64,000 nt of DNA from Paraburkholderia sp. FT54 (GCF_031585635.1 NZ_CP134195.1:1302001-1366000), one strand, 5' to 3'. Counted from the stretch's first letter, positions 31,866-40,149 are shown. Numbers and translations: made by a program. The notes: generated by a model not told the origin, from the sequence alone.

Positions 31866-32426
31866 ATGTATCAGATCGATTCAAGCGGAGTCGCACCGAG
31901 CCTCCCGACACCGAACCCCGCCGCGACGCCTGGCTATTTCACGGGCGGCAACCCCGCAACCGGCACTCCTGCAACAGTTCTGGACGCGGACTGGTTCAAC
32001 TCGGTGATGGTGGAACTTCTGAACGTCGTCGCCGCGGCGGGCCTGACTCCGACGAAGGGCACAAACAATCAGATTCTTGCCGCAATCAATACTTTGATCG
32101 GTGGCAGCGTAACAAGCAGTCTCGGCGCGAACGGCTGGCGCAAGTTGCCCGACGGCTCTATCGAGCAGTGGGGAACCGGAACGCTACCGGCATCGGGAGC
32201 AAGCACATCGAATGTCGCAATCACCTTCCCGATCCCGTTTCCGAATGCCTGCTTCACTGTGACTGGAAATCCACAGCGCGGCGCGAATTCTGTATCTGGA
32301 GCGCAGCCGTCGTGGGGAACGACTGGGGCGCCGACGACCACCGGTTTCACTGCCAACGGTGACACGTTGAGCTCAGTAACGTTCAATCAGACCGTTCCGT
32401 TCAGTTGGCGCGCGATCGGTAAGTGA
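31866..32426 (+). CDS. Tail fibre protein with gp53-like C-terminus
   Basis: 186 residues. Short N-terminal attachment part (YFTGGNPATGTPATVLDADWFNSVMVELLNVV), then a compact C-terminal domain (NGWRKLPDGSIEQWGTGTLP...VAITFPIPFPNACFTVTGNP...TVPFSWRAIGK) of the gp53-like fibre-tip type. It is short for a fibre and may be a collar or adaptor for the tailspike encoded next. Confidence 0.82.
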   Translation: MYQIDSSGVAPSLPTPNPAATPGYFTGGNPATGTPATVLDADWFNSVMVELLNVVAAAGLTPTKGTNNQILAAINTLIGGSVTSSLGANGWRKLPDGSIEQWGTGTLPASGASTSNVAITFPIPFPNACFTVTGNPQRGANSVSGAQPSWGTTGAPTTTGFTANGDTLSSVTFNQTVPFSWRAIGK

Positions 32427-32451
32427 TCGCATAAGCCAACACAGAGAATCG

Positions 32452-32473
32452 GCCGCATTGTGCGGCTTTTTTG
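32452..32473 (+). terminator. Intrinsic terminator before the tailspike
   Basis: GCCGCATTGTGCGGC hairpin followed by TTTTTTGTTTT. Confidence 0.88.
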
Positions 32474-32490
32474 TTTTATGAGACCAAGAT

Positions 32491-34119
32491 ATGACTACAG
32501 GGGTTGGCATTCGACTCACGGGGTTCCCGCTCGCGACCGGATTTTCGGACGGAGACTATGTATTCATGTCGCAGTCTGGCGCAACAGTAAAGGGCACAGT
32601 TGCCCAACTGCGGTCAGCGCTGACGGTGAATCGCTCCGTGGAGACCTTCACGGCCGGCGTGAACTTTACGCCCGGTACGACGCAGTCGCTCACTCTCGCC
32701 GGCACTTATGGATCAACCAATAACGTCGATGTGTATTGCGACGGCGTTCCACAGATCGATTGCACTCTCTCTGGAAAAACGCTCGGCTTTAACCCGACGA
32801 TTCCACCGGGAACGCAGGTTGTGACCGTAAAGGGCTCTTTCCCGATCCCGATCGGAACGCCCGCCGCAGCGAGCGTCGTTGACAGTTCAGTTGCAGGCAA
32901 CACCGCTTTGCGCAACCGTATTGTGGGCGTCGCAAACCCGAAAGACCCGACGTATGGCGCGCTTGGGAATCTGCTGAATGACGATACTGCGGCCATCAAT
33001 GCTGCGTTGTCGTCCGGCGTGGGCACCGTGATGCTGCCAGATGGTAACTATCTCGTCTCGCAGCTGAGCATTCCCGCAGGCGTTACCCTGCATTTGAGTT
33101 CTGGCGCAACGATCGTCGCCAAGTCCACGAGCACGACCGTTATCCGAATTCATGCAGGCGGATGGCTTGAGGGTGGGACGATTGACTGCAGTGCCAGAGG
33201 TTTCGTCGGTTCCGCTATCGAAATCAGTGGCGACGACTACGCAACGTCGACGCCATTCCAGATTTCGACGAAAACCGGATTCGACAGGATCCGTCTCTAC
33301 GGCGCTATCGGCCTCGGCACTGGCACTGCCATCAACGTGCATGCCGATGGGGTGGGCAACGCGCGGATTATGGGCGTGCGGGGCAGGGCAAAGATCTGGG
33401 GTTTCAATACAGGGCTTTATCTGACGCAATCATCGACGGACGGTTCCAAGTTCATCACGTCGTGCGAATTCGACATTATGTGTGATGAGACGGTGCTACC
33501 TGTCAACATGAATTCAGCGACCCCTAATGGCTACAACATCGACGGGAATCATATCAAGGCGACTGCTCAACCTTGGCCTTCGACGACGTACGCCGCTTTC
33601 ACGCTCTGTGGACAACTAAACAGATTTGAACTCGACGCCTGGGATTGGGATGCGGTCGCTGCTGCTGCGCCATATGCGATCGTTATGGCGACCGGCATGC
33701 GTAGCAACAGCATAAGGACGTGGATCGCCCCAGCCTACGTTGACGATAACAGCCAAACGTCTCAAAACTTCATCGAGAATCCAAGCGACCCGTCACTGAC
33801 GATAGGCGAAATCCGTGCACCTTCCTTCCTTGGGTCGAATCTGGTTTTTGACACGAACAACGCGAGCGGATCGCATATCTTCCGTGTCAACAGTCAGAAC
33901 GCTCTATATCTGAATTCGAACAAGGGTGTGCAGCCGCTATACGGACTGTATCCAGCGCAGGCCCCCAACTCGGCTCAGGCCGTGTGCGGGATGTGGGCGG
34001 GTAATGGCGCACCGGCGTCGAGCACTGGCGCCAATGGCGACATCTATTTAAGGGGCGACGGCGGATCAGGGGCGACGATTTATCAGAAGCGCTCGGGCTC
34101 TTGGGTAGCAATTCTGTAA
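32491..34119 (+). CDS. Tailspike with right-handed beta-helix
   Basis: 542 residues. N-terminal about 130 residues form a beta-rich virion-attachment part. From about 150 a pectate-lyase-like helix begins (NLLNDDTAAINAALSSGVGTVMLPDGNYLVSQLSIPAG), with short strand repeats (GATIVAKSTSTTVIRIHAGGWLEGGTIDCSARG). The last 35 residues (GNGAPASSTGANGDIYLRGDGG) are a common fibre C-terminus. Probably binds or cleaves a surface polysaccharide. Confidence 0.85.
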   Translation: MTTGVGIRLTGFPLATGFSDGDYVFMSQSGATVKGTVAQLRSALTVNRSVETFTAGVNFTPGTTQSLTLAGTYGSTNNVDVYCDGVPQIDCTLSGKTLGFNPTIPPGTQVVTVKGSFPIPIGTPAAASVVDSSVAGNTALRNRIVGVANPKDPTYGALGNLLNDDTAAINAALSSGVGTVMLPDGNYLVSQLSIPAGVTLHLSSGATIVAKSTSTTVIRIHAGGWLEGGTIDCSARGFVGSAIEISGDDYATSTPFQISTKTGFDRIRLYGAIGLGTGTAINVHADGVGNARIMGVRGRAKIWGFNTGLYLTQSSTDGSKFITSCEFDIMCDETVLPVNMNSATPNGYNIDGNHIKATAQPWPSTTYAAFTLCGQLNRFELDAWDWDAVAAAAPYAIVMATGMRSNSIRTWIAPAYVDDNSQTSQNFIENPSDPSLTIGEIRAPSFLGSNLVFDTNNASGSHIFRVNSQNALYLNSNKGVQPLYGLYPAQAPNSAQAVCGMWAGNGAPASSTGANGDIYLRGDGGSGATIYQKRSGSWVAIL

Positions 34120-34128
34120 AGGACATAG

Positions 34129-34896
34129 ATGAAAAAGGTACTGTTTATTTTTGCTGCGTTGCTGTCGTTTGGTGCAAATGCAACCACCTATGTGCCGGTG
34201 CAACTGCTCAATCCGACCGGGTCAGCGGCAGGTCAAGCCCTTGTCTCGTCGGGCTCATCGAGCGCACCTGCATGGGCTGCTATCGTCAATTCGGTGTCGG
34301 GTCGCACGGGTGCGATCACGCTTGGGGTAGCAGACGTAAGTGGCGCTGCGTCGACGAGCGGTAGCCTCTCGCAGTTCGCCACAACGACCAGTGCACAGTT
34401 GGCGGGCGTTCTGTCAGATGAGACTGGCAGCGGATCGGCAGTCTTCAACAACTCGCCGACCATCAATACGCCGACCATCAATGGCGTGACGAATGGAAGC
34501 TCAGCGGCGGCTGGCAGTATCGGCGAGTATCCATCGCCGACAAATCTTTCGAATGTGTCGCTCACAAATGTGACGCCAGCGAATTGTGCGAGCGTCGCTC
34601 TATCTGCTGGCGAATGGGATGTATCGGGGGTAGTTGCGTTTGTGCCGGCCGCGTCGACAGTTATTACGGCCCAGTACGTTTCGATCAACACGACGTCCGC
34701 GACGCTGGGGTCGTTCGGATCCGAGACTGCAATACTTGGATCTATTTCGGCTGGCTCCGGTAGCACACAGATACCATCGCCTACTGTGCGACTCAACGTT
34801 TCATCGTCTTCGACAGCCTATCTCATCGGACAGGCTGCCTTCACAACGAGCACATTGACGTGTAGCGGGTTTATACGCGCGCGACGCGTTCACTAG
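34129..34896 (+). CDS. Secreted fibre-like protein with signal peptide
   Basis: 255 residues. A clear Sec signal (MKKVLFIFAALLSFGANA) precedes a low-complexity Ser/Thr/Ala/Gly region resembling phage fibre repeats (QLLNPTGSAAGQALVSSGSSSAPAWAAIVNSVSGRTGAITLGVADV), then a beta-rich C-terminal domain. A Sec signal on a fibre-type protein is unexpected for a virion part. It may be exported from the lysogen, or the segment may be cut and the rest used in the tail. Confidence 0.7.
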   Translation: MKKVLFIFAALLSFGANATTYVPVQLLNPTGSAAGQALVSSGSSSAPAWAAIVNSVSGRTGAITLGVADVSGAASTSGSLSQFATTTSAQLAGVLSDETGSGSAVFNNSPTINTPTINGVTNGSSAAAGSIGEYPSPTNLSNVSLTNVTPANCASVALSAGEWDVSGVVAFVPAASTVITAQYVSINTTSATLGSFGSETAILGSISAGSGSTQIPSPTVRLNVSSSSTAYLIGQAAFTTSTLTCSGFIRARRVH

Positions 34897-35999
34897 GCCG
34901 CTGGCTGTGTGGGGAAATCGCTGGCGTCGTTCTTGGCTACATGACTGCCTTTAAGGATCTTCGACGACCAGCGATGCCCGATGGTGTTCAGCTGCTTTTC
35001 AAATAGGTGCCAGCTCGCTTCGGCGAAGCCGATCGTGAGCAGGACTAGCAGCAGAATTAGCGATACGTGCCGGGAAATTGCCCCGTGTGTGGCATTGTTC
35101 AGGAACGGATAGACAAGCCACATGATCGGGTGCCAGATATATATCCCGTAGCTCACCTTGCCGAAATGGACCAAAATATGGTTCGAGAATACCCGGTCGA
35201 CCACTGATCCGTTTAGCATGGCAACGCCAACCAGTCCTGCAAATAGCAAATTGGCAATAGGCATCTGCGAGATAAATGCGGACGTCTGGAGGAATTCCCT
35301 TCCGAAGGACTGTCCAACATAGACGGTGCAGCCAAAAGCGAGCGCCATTTTTGCGAAAAACGCAAAATCAGGCCTCTTCGTCATGCAGAAGAGAATGCCG
35401 CCAAGCAGGAAGGCATCCGCGCGCCCCGTCAGCAGGAATCCCGGATTGGCAAATCCGGAATACCTTGCGACCACTTCCTGTAACAGGTAGAGCGCCGCAG
35501 TAGCGATGATGAGTGCCGGCAGAAGTCGTCGACGGAACGCCCAGACGAAAAACGGGAAGATCAGATAGAACTGCATCTCCACTGCAAGAGACCAGTAGTG
35601 GCCTACGTCCGGAAACCACTCGCCTGTCCTTGCAGTGTAGATGTTGGACGTAAAGGTCAGGTTGTACTCGAAGAAGCCTTTGGGCAAGGGCTCAGTCGAC
35701 AACAAAGCTACCACGGCGAGCGCAAAAAAAGCTAGCGGGATGATGCGGACCGTCCGGGCGACGAGGAACGCAGCAAAACCCGCCATGAATCTGTCGGTCG
35801 CAAAATATTTCTCCGACAGCAACTTTGTAATTAGAAAGCCGCTCAGCACGAAGAAGATGTGGACGCCTATCACTGCCCAGTCAATGCCCAACTTGCGAAG
35901 GATGGAATCGCCAGGCGCGTAGTGCGTGATCATCACGCAAGCCACGGCTAGCGTCCTCAGCCCATCTAGAGATGTTATGTGGCTATTTTGTGTCGTCAT
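34893..35999 (-). CDS. Acyltransferase 3 family membrane protein (O-antigen type)
   Basis: 368 residues, about ten membrane segments. The acyltransferase-3 signature appears at the start (ITSLDGLRTLAVACVMITHY, with catalytic-type His in ITHY, and HIFFVLSGFLITKLL). Such phage enzymes acetylate O-antigen sugars, which changes the host surface and blocks related phages. Opposite in direction to the tail operon and preceded by a leftward HTH gene. Overlaps the secreted protein's stop by 4 bases. Confidence 0.88.
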   Translation of the reverse strand: MTTQNSHITSLDGLRTLAVACVMITHYAPGDSILRKLGIDWAVIGVHIFFVLSGFLITKLLSEKYFATDRFMAGFAAFLVARTVRIIPLAFFALAVVALLSTEPLPKGFFEYNLTFTSNIYTARTGEWFPDVGHYWSLAVEMQFYLIFPFFVWAFRRRLLPALIIATAALYLLQEVVARYSGFANPGFLLTGRADAFLLGGILFCMTKRPDFAFFAKMALAFGCTVYVGQSFGREFLQTSAFISQMPIANLLFAGLVGVAMLNGSVVDRVFSNHILVHFGKVSYGIYIWHPIMWLVYPFLNNATHGAISRHVSLILLLVLLTIGFAEASWHLFEKQLNTIGHRWSSKILKGSHVAKNDASDFPTQPAA

Positions 36000-36167
36000 C
36001 GTAATGGGCTAGCGGATCTGGTTCTTGTCAAGGCAACAGGGCGAGATTCTATCGCACTCTACGTCACGCTCGATTCGCCGATCAAACCCGATATTTCGGC
36101 ATTAGCAGATCGGCTCTGACCCAGTGATATTCGCGCGCGGCCGCAGCGCAACAGCCAAGCGACATAG

Positions 36168-36452
36168 CTACGGCTGCGGCCCTCCATCCGGAGCCGGGCT
36201 GAACTCGGCCCCGACCTGGCGCATCCTTTCGAAGATGCGCTCGAGGGTTGCTTCGTCCAATTCGAGCTGCGCCATCATAGTGAATAGCATCTGCGCGCTC
36301 ATCGGCCGCGGATCGCGCGGGTTGGTGTACTTGCGCCAGTGCTGGTCGCCCGCAAGCCAACACAGATCCGCCATTTGCTTGCCCGTGAGACCGAGACCCG
36401 CCTTCAGGTCGGCAAGGTCTTTGGCGGGAGGATGTTTGTAATGAATGGGCAT
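36168..36452 (-). CDS. Small HTH regulator
   Basis: 94 residues: KDLADLKAGLGLTGKQMADLCWLAGDQHWRKYTNPRDPRPMSAQMLFTMMAQLELDE reads as an XRE-like HTH of a type common in Burkholderia prophages. The ribosome site just before this ATG is poor, while a good GAAAGGA precedes an out-of-frame ATG at 36489, so the start is uncertain. It sits upstream of the acyltransferase in the same direction and downstream of a promoter with an internal palindrome, suggesting autoregulation. Confidence 0.68.
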   Translation of the reverse strand: MPIHYKHPPAKDLADLKAGLGLTGKQMADLCWLAGDQHWRKYTNPRDPRPMSAQMLFTMMAQLELDEATLERIFERMRQVGAEFSPAPDGGPQP

Positions 36453-36542
36453 AGCTGGGCACGTGTCGCGCGCGAAATGTGAGCTTCATGATCGTCCTTT
36501 CGGGATAAGCGGGACTCGCGAATGCGTTTCCCTATAGATACG

Positions 36543-36571
36543 ACGATAGCCCTAACAGGGCTAGTCGTCAA
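36543..36571 (-). promoter_or_regulatory. Promoter with operator palindrome in its spacer
   Basis: Minus strand: TTGACG (36566-36571), 17 bases, TATCGT (36543-36548). The spacer contains the perfect palindrome TAGCCCTGTTAGGGCTA (7-3-7), and the wider inverted repeat spans 36542-36569. A dimer bound here would occlude RNA polymerase. Likely ligand: the HTH protein at 36168-36452. Confidence 0.7.
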
Positions 36572-36595
36572 GTAGCAAAACAACGTTCGATAAAC

Positions 36596-36619
36596 AGCCG
36601 CCTGGGAGCGGCTTTTTTT
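36596..36619 (+). terminator. Intrinsic terminator
   Basis: AGCCGCCTGGGAGCGGCT hairpin followed by seven T, then ATTTCC. Confidence 0.88.
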
Positions 36620-36633
36620 ATTTCCGGGGATCC

Positions 36634-36993
36634 ATGGAAGCCAAAGACATGCTCAGCCTGCCGGACGATGAGTTTCGAGCTCACGTCGTTGAATACCTGG
36701 TTGTTCACGATGCAGCGATCGCCGAGAACACTGCAGTGACGCGCAATGTCGCGACGACAGCCAATCAGGTCGCAGAGGACACAGCGCTTATTCGCAGCAT
36801 TCTGAGCGACGTTGCCGCGGGCGCGCGGTTCATGTGTCGCTTGGCGGCTGCTTGGCGGTTCTTTCAGAAACAGGTGTTCATTCCCATTGTCTTGCCCGTG
36901 TTGGGGCTCTACGGACTCTGGTTCTACACGCAGTTCCATCGGTTCCCCGGTTGGCTCGCTGACTGCTTCAAATTCCTGATGGCGGCTCTATGA
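36634..36993 (+). CDS. Membrane protein, candidate holin
   Basis: 119 residues. The N-terminal 65 residues are soluble and helical (HVVEYLVVHDAAIAENTAVTRNVATTANQVAEDTALI). One or two membrane segments lie near residues 85-119 (VFIPIVLPVLGLYGLWFY, and the amphipathic LADCFKFLMAAL). It directly precedes and overlaps the endolysin, as holins do, but the topology differs from classic two- or three-pass holins. Confidence 0.62.
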   Translation: MEAKDMLSLPDDEFRAHVVEYLVVHDAAIAENTAVTRNVATTANQVAEDTALIRSILSDVAAGARFMCRLAAAWRFFQKQVFIPIVLPVLGLYGLWFYTQFHRFPGWLADCFKFLMAAL

Positions 36994-37562
36994 ACCTCAC
37001 TGCTCCCATCGTTGCCGCGGGGTGCGGATCGACCGTCATGCGCGCATCGCAGTGGGTGCAGCCGCTTCAGGCCGCGTGCGACAAGTATGGAATCGCCACG
37101 CCGTTGAGCGTTGCCGCCTTCCTCGCGACTGTCGGCGTCGAGTCGGCGCGGCTGGTCTTCACGAAAGAGATCTGGGGGCCGACGCTTGCGCAGACGGCAT
37201 ACGAGCCGCCGTCGAAGAAGGCGAGCGAACTGGGCAACACGCAGCCCGGCGATGGTCTGCGATTCTGCGGCCGCGGCCTGATCCAAATCACCGGCCGGCG
37301 CAATTACACGCTTGCGGCCCTCGGTCTTGACCTCGATCTACTCAATCACCCTGAGCTGCTTGAGCAGCCGACTAACGCCGCAATGTCTGCGGCTTGGTAC
37401 TGGTTCAATCGAAAGCTCTGCGCGCTCGCCGATACTGGTGACTTCCTTGGCGTGTCGCGCGCGGTGAACCTCGGCAGCGCCACGTCGAAAGCAACCCCGA
37501 ACGGCTATTCCGAACGGCTGGCGCTGTACGGGACTGCAAAGAAAGCGCTCGGCATCATTTAG
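36990..37562 (+). CDS. Endolysin, GH19 chitinase-like
   Basis: 190 residues without signal peptide. GH19 landmarks: AAFLATVGVESARLVFTKEIWG (catalytic Glu pair region) near residue 40 and GDGLRFCGRGLIQITGRRNYTLAA near 88, then NLGSATSKATPNGYSERLALY. Degrades peptidoglycan glycan strands. Needs a holin; overlaps the membrane-protein gene by 4 bases. Confidence 0.93.
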   Translation: MNLTAPIVAAGCGSTVMRASQWVQPLQAACDKYGIATPLSVAAFLATVGVESARLVFTKEIWGPTLAQTAYEPPSKKASELGNTQPGDGLRFCGRGLIQITGRRNYTLAALGLDLDLLNHPELLEQPTNAAMSAAWYWFNRKLCALADTGDFLGVSRAVNLGSATSKATPNGYSERLALYGTAKKALGII

Positions 37563-37612
37563 CTGCCACACGAATATCTGACGTTTATTCGTCTCACGAA
37601 TATTTATCTAAT

Positions 37613-37634
37613 ACAGCCTGCGGGCTGTTTTTTT
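37613..37634 (+). terminator. Intrinsic terminator after endolysin
   Basis: ACAGCCTGCGGGCTGT hairpin and seven T. Upstream (37569-37605) ACGAATAT occurs twice around TATTCGT, a possible operator. Confidence 0.85.
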
Positions 37635-37645
37635 ACGCCTATCAC

Positions 37646-38131
37646 ATGACTGACGTTACCCAGATCCACGAAGAGAAAGAGACGTTGACCGTCGACGTCA
37701 ACATCCCAGGCCATGAGCCGCGCAAGACGACGGCGCTGTTCGAACGCACGCGCAAGGCGCTGATCTCGCGCGCCGGTGGCCGCTGCTTCATCTGCAACGC
37801 GACGGCAGAGGAGAGCGGCCATCCGCTCGAGGCGCATCACCACCCGATCGAGCGCTCGTTCGCCGAGATGATCGATTGGGACCGCTTCAAGTTCGATGCG
37901 CAGGCCGGCGTATGGGGTGAAGCGATCAAGGCATTCGACTGGGACAACTTCACCGATTGGACCCAGTTCGTCGACGACATGACGGTCAACGGCATGTTGC
38001 TTTGCAAGGCGCATCACATTGGAAAAGACGAAGGCATGCATGCGCTTCCCTTCCCGATCTGGATTGCGCAGAAGTACGGCAAGGAGGGCTACCAGTTCTC
38101 GGCCGTCGAAGTCATCCACCACGCAGCATAG
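37646..38131 (+). CDS. HNH-type zinc protein
   Basis: 161 residues. KALISRAGGRCFICNATAEESGHPLEAHHHPIERSF supplies CxxC plus the His-His core, and MLLCKAHHIGKDEGMHALPFP supplies the second Cys/His pair, giving an HNH-like beta-beta-alpha metal site. The phage-type HNH nuclease call is by motif. It lies between endolysin and holin-like gene, behind its own terminator, so it looks like an inserted unit and not part of lysis. Confidence 0.72.
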   Translation: MTDVTQIHEEKETLTVDVNIPGHEPRKTTALFERTRKALISRAGGRCFICNATAEESGHPLEAHHHPIERSFAEMIDWDRFKFDAQAGVWGEAIKAFDWDNFTDWTQFVDDMTVNGMLLCKAHHIGKDEGMHALPFPIWIAQKYGKEGYQFSAVEVIHHAA

Positions 38132-38139
38132 GAGCATCC

Positions 38140-38358
38140 ATGACACAAAACTCAGCAGTCGTCACCGGCGGCGTCGCAATCTCGACCGCCACCCTCATGC
38201 CCGCAGTTGAGTGGGCGCTCGGTCTGGCGCTTCATGTGCCGGTGCCGGCGAGCGTTTCGTCGCTCGTCGCTGGCGTGCTGGCCGCCGGCGCGCACGCTGC
38301 GATCAACTACGTCGCCGCGCGCATCGCCGCCAAGCAAGCCACCGCACCCGCGCAGTAA
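38140..38358 (+). CDS. Two-pass holin-like membrane protein
   Basis: 72 residues from MTQNSAVVTGG with AGGAG upstream. Two hydrophobic segments (ISTATLMPAVEWALGLALHV, VSSLVAGVLAAGAHAAINYVAA) and a short basic tail fit a class II holin. This is a stronger holin candidate by topology than the gene at 36634. Confidence 0.72.
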   Translation: MTQNSAVVTGGVAISTATLMPAVEWALGLALHVPVPASVSSLVAGVLAAGAHAAINYVAARIAAKQATAPAQ

Positions 38359-38399
38359 CCATCTCGCCGCGCCCGCGGCACAACTCCGAAGGAAATTCC

Positions 38400-38897
38400 A
38401 TGAAGAAGCTCATGCTGCTTGCGGCAGGTCTTGTCCTGTCCATCGCTTTTGCTGGGTGTGCTGCGCCGGGCGCCGCAACCCAGACTCCGGCCCAACTCGT
38501 CGCAACCCTGCAGGTGAAGGCGCAGAAGGTCTGCACTGTCAGCGTTCCTTTCCTCGCGTCGATGTCGGCGATGAAGTCGCAGCTTTCGGCCGATGCGCAA
38601 GGCTACCTGGTTACCGCGTCGGACAAGGTCGGCGCAGCATGCACGAAGGTGGCGAACGCGGGATCTGACACAGCTGTCACGACGATCTCGACGACCAACA
38701 TCAGCGCGCTCGTCAATGACGGCGTGCCTGCGCTCGTCAAGGTGATCGACGCGTCGAGCTGGGATCAGAAAGCCAAGGATGCTGCCGAGATCGCATTGAC
38801 CGCCGCGCAGCTCGCGGTGACGACTGCGCTCGCGGACGATGTGGCCGCGCCGGCGATCGTTGTTCCTGACCCGGCAAGTGGAGCGATCGGATCGTGA
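38400..38897 (+). CDS. Phage lipoprotein
   Basis: 165 residues from MKKLMLLAAGLVLSIAFAGCAAP: a lipoprotein signal with lipobox FAGC. The mature part is Ala/Val/Thr-rich and helical. GAAGGA precedes the start. The lysis-cassette position suggests an outer-membrane role, perhaps spanin-like, but it is longer than Rz1 and no Rz partner is visible. Confidence 0.72.
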   Translation: MKKLMLLAAGLVLSIAFAGCAAPGAATQTPAQLVATLQVKAQKVCTVSVPFLASMSAMKSQLSADAQGYLVTASDKVGAACTKVANAGSDTAVTTISTTNISALVNDGVPALVKVIDASSWDQKAKDAAEIALTAAQLAVTTALADDVAAPAIVVPDPASGAIGS

Positions 38898-39274
38898 GCG
38901 CATTCCTAACCGAATTGCAGATGGAGAATGCGACCGGAAAGGATGACGGGCACTGGCGGTTGATCGCACCGCTCGTCTATCAATCCGACGTCGCCGGCAT
39001 GACCTTCACGGTGTCGACCGGCTTCATCACCGACCTTGCGTCAGTGCCGCGCGTGCCGATCGCCTACCTGCTGGCCGGCGGCACGTCGAACGAGGCGAGC
39101 GTGGTTCACGACTTTCTGTACTCCACGCACCCTGTACCGCGCAACGTTGCCGACGCAGTGCTGCGCGAGGCATCGGCTATCACCGGTGTGCCTGCATGGC
39201 GCCGGTGGCTGATGTGGGTCGGCGTGCGGATCGGTGGTGGCGGATCGCATTGGAATGGCGCGGCGCCGGCCTGA
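38894..39274 (+). CDS. DUF1353 protein
   Basis: 126 residues, GTG start overlapping the lipoprotein stop. TVSTGFITDLASVPRVPIAYLL and ASVVHDFLYSTHPVPRNVADAVLREA are the DUF1353 signature, with conserved Asp/His residues suggestive of an enzyme or metal site. Common near phage lysis genes; function unknown. Confidence 0.85.
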   Translation: MSAFLTELQMENATGKDDGHWRLIAPLVYQSDVAGMTFTVSTGFITDLASVPRVPIAYLLAGGTSNEASVVHDFLYSTHPVPRNVADAVLREASAITGVPAWRRWLMWVGVRIGGGGSHWNGAAPA

Positions 39275-39373
39275 CCTATGCGGCGCTGGCTATCTTCGTG
39301 CTGGTCGGCGCCCATTGGCGCACATCAATCCATCTCGCCTCCGGCCTTTTTCACCGCACGCCGAGCCCCCGCA

Positions 39374-39742
39374 TCAGTCGCCCCGAGTTTCTGCTGCCGT
39401 GGTATCCGCTTTGGCCTCCATCTTTTTGGGGGACACCCACTTGAAACCGGTCATGGTTTCGTTATCAAAGACACATTCGACCGCTGCCGATTCCGAATAG
39501 GTCTTGGTCGTGAGCAGTGTCTTAGGTTTGGCCTTCAGTTCCACCTCATAGGTCGCCTCGACGACAACTCGGATTCCATTGTGACTAACCGCCGTGCGCT
39601 TCACCGTGATGGCAGGCTCTTGCGTCGGGTATGTTTCTAGCATTCTCGCCTCGCATTGCTTTCCGTTGCGATAGCCGACGCCGCAGGCGCTCAAACCGAC
39701 GACGGATGCGAGGAGAACTGCGCGAATAATTATTGTTTTCAT
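39374..39742 (-). CDS. Small prophage lipoprotein
   Basis: 122 residues: MKTIIIRAVLLASVVGLSACGVGY has a lipobox (LSAC). The mature part is a small beta-rich domain (PAITVKRTAVSHNGIRVVVEATYEVELKAKPKTLL). Convergent with the DUF1353 operon and probably expressed in the lysogen as a moron; could modify the cell surface. Function not recognised. Confidence 0.7.
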   Translation of the reverse strand: MKTIIIRAVLLASVVGLSACGVGYRNGKQCEARMLETYPTQEPAITVKRTAVSHNGIRVVVEATYEVELKAKPKTLLTTKTYSESAAVECVFDNETMTGFKWVSPKKMEAKADTTAAETRGD

Positions 39743-39821
39743 AAGTGTTCAACAGAAATTTGCGCGCAGTTTACAGCAAAGCCGGGCGCTACCCCTCCAA
39801 TTCCTTCATGACGTACATTAA

Positions 39822-40136
39822 TCAATCCCTTCTGCGGCCATTTTTTCGCCACTCGTCTAGCCGCCGCATCATCTTGGACGTGAGTTCCTCCTGCCGCGGC
39901 GTCGGTGGATCTGTCAGGCACGGCTCCGCGTCTAACTCCCGCTCGAAACACTCCCACACGCTCCCAGCCACGTAGGCACTGCCTTGCTTGCCAATCATCC
40001 TGCGGATCTGGTCTGCGCGCAGAATCGTTGATCGCAGACGATGAATCTCCTGCAGCAAGCGAAGCACGGTAGGGGTGGGCTCACGGTCATAAATCTCGGC
40101 CAGTTCGGCGGCGGTAAGCGGCGGTCGGTGACGCAT
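39822..40136 (-). CDS. Hypothetical prophage protein under a LexA box
   Basis: 104 residues from MRHRPPLTAAELAEIYDRE; the longer frame to 40193 would start inside the LexA box. Helical and highly charged (TPTVLRLLQEIHRLRSTILRADQIRRMIG). The start is 14 bases from the LexA box at 40150-40169, which it shares with divergent yedK, so DNA-damage induction is expected. Unknown function. Confidence 0.7.
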   Translation of the reverse strand: MRHRPPLTAAELAEIYDREPTPTVLRLLQEIHRLRSTILRADQIRRMIGKQGSAYVAGSVWECFERELDAEPCLTDPPTPRQEELTSKMMRRLDEWRKNGRRRD

Positions 40137-40149
40137 GGTGGCATGTAGA

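Noticed and set aside
36082..36489. Leftward ORF with a good ribosome site overlapping the HTH gene
   Set aside because: Beyond its first 20 residues it has Arg/Pro/Ala-rich out-of-frame composition; kept only as a start-site question.
39196..39444. Small rightward ORF with a hydrophobic stretch after DUF1353
   Set aside because: It has no good start or ribosome site and overlaps the better-supported leftward lipoprotein gene.
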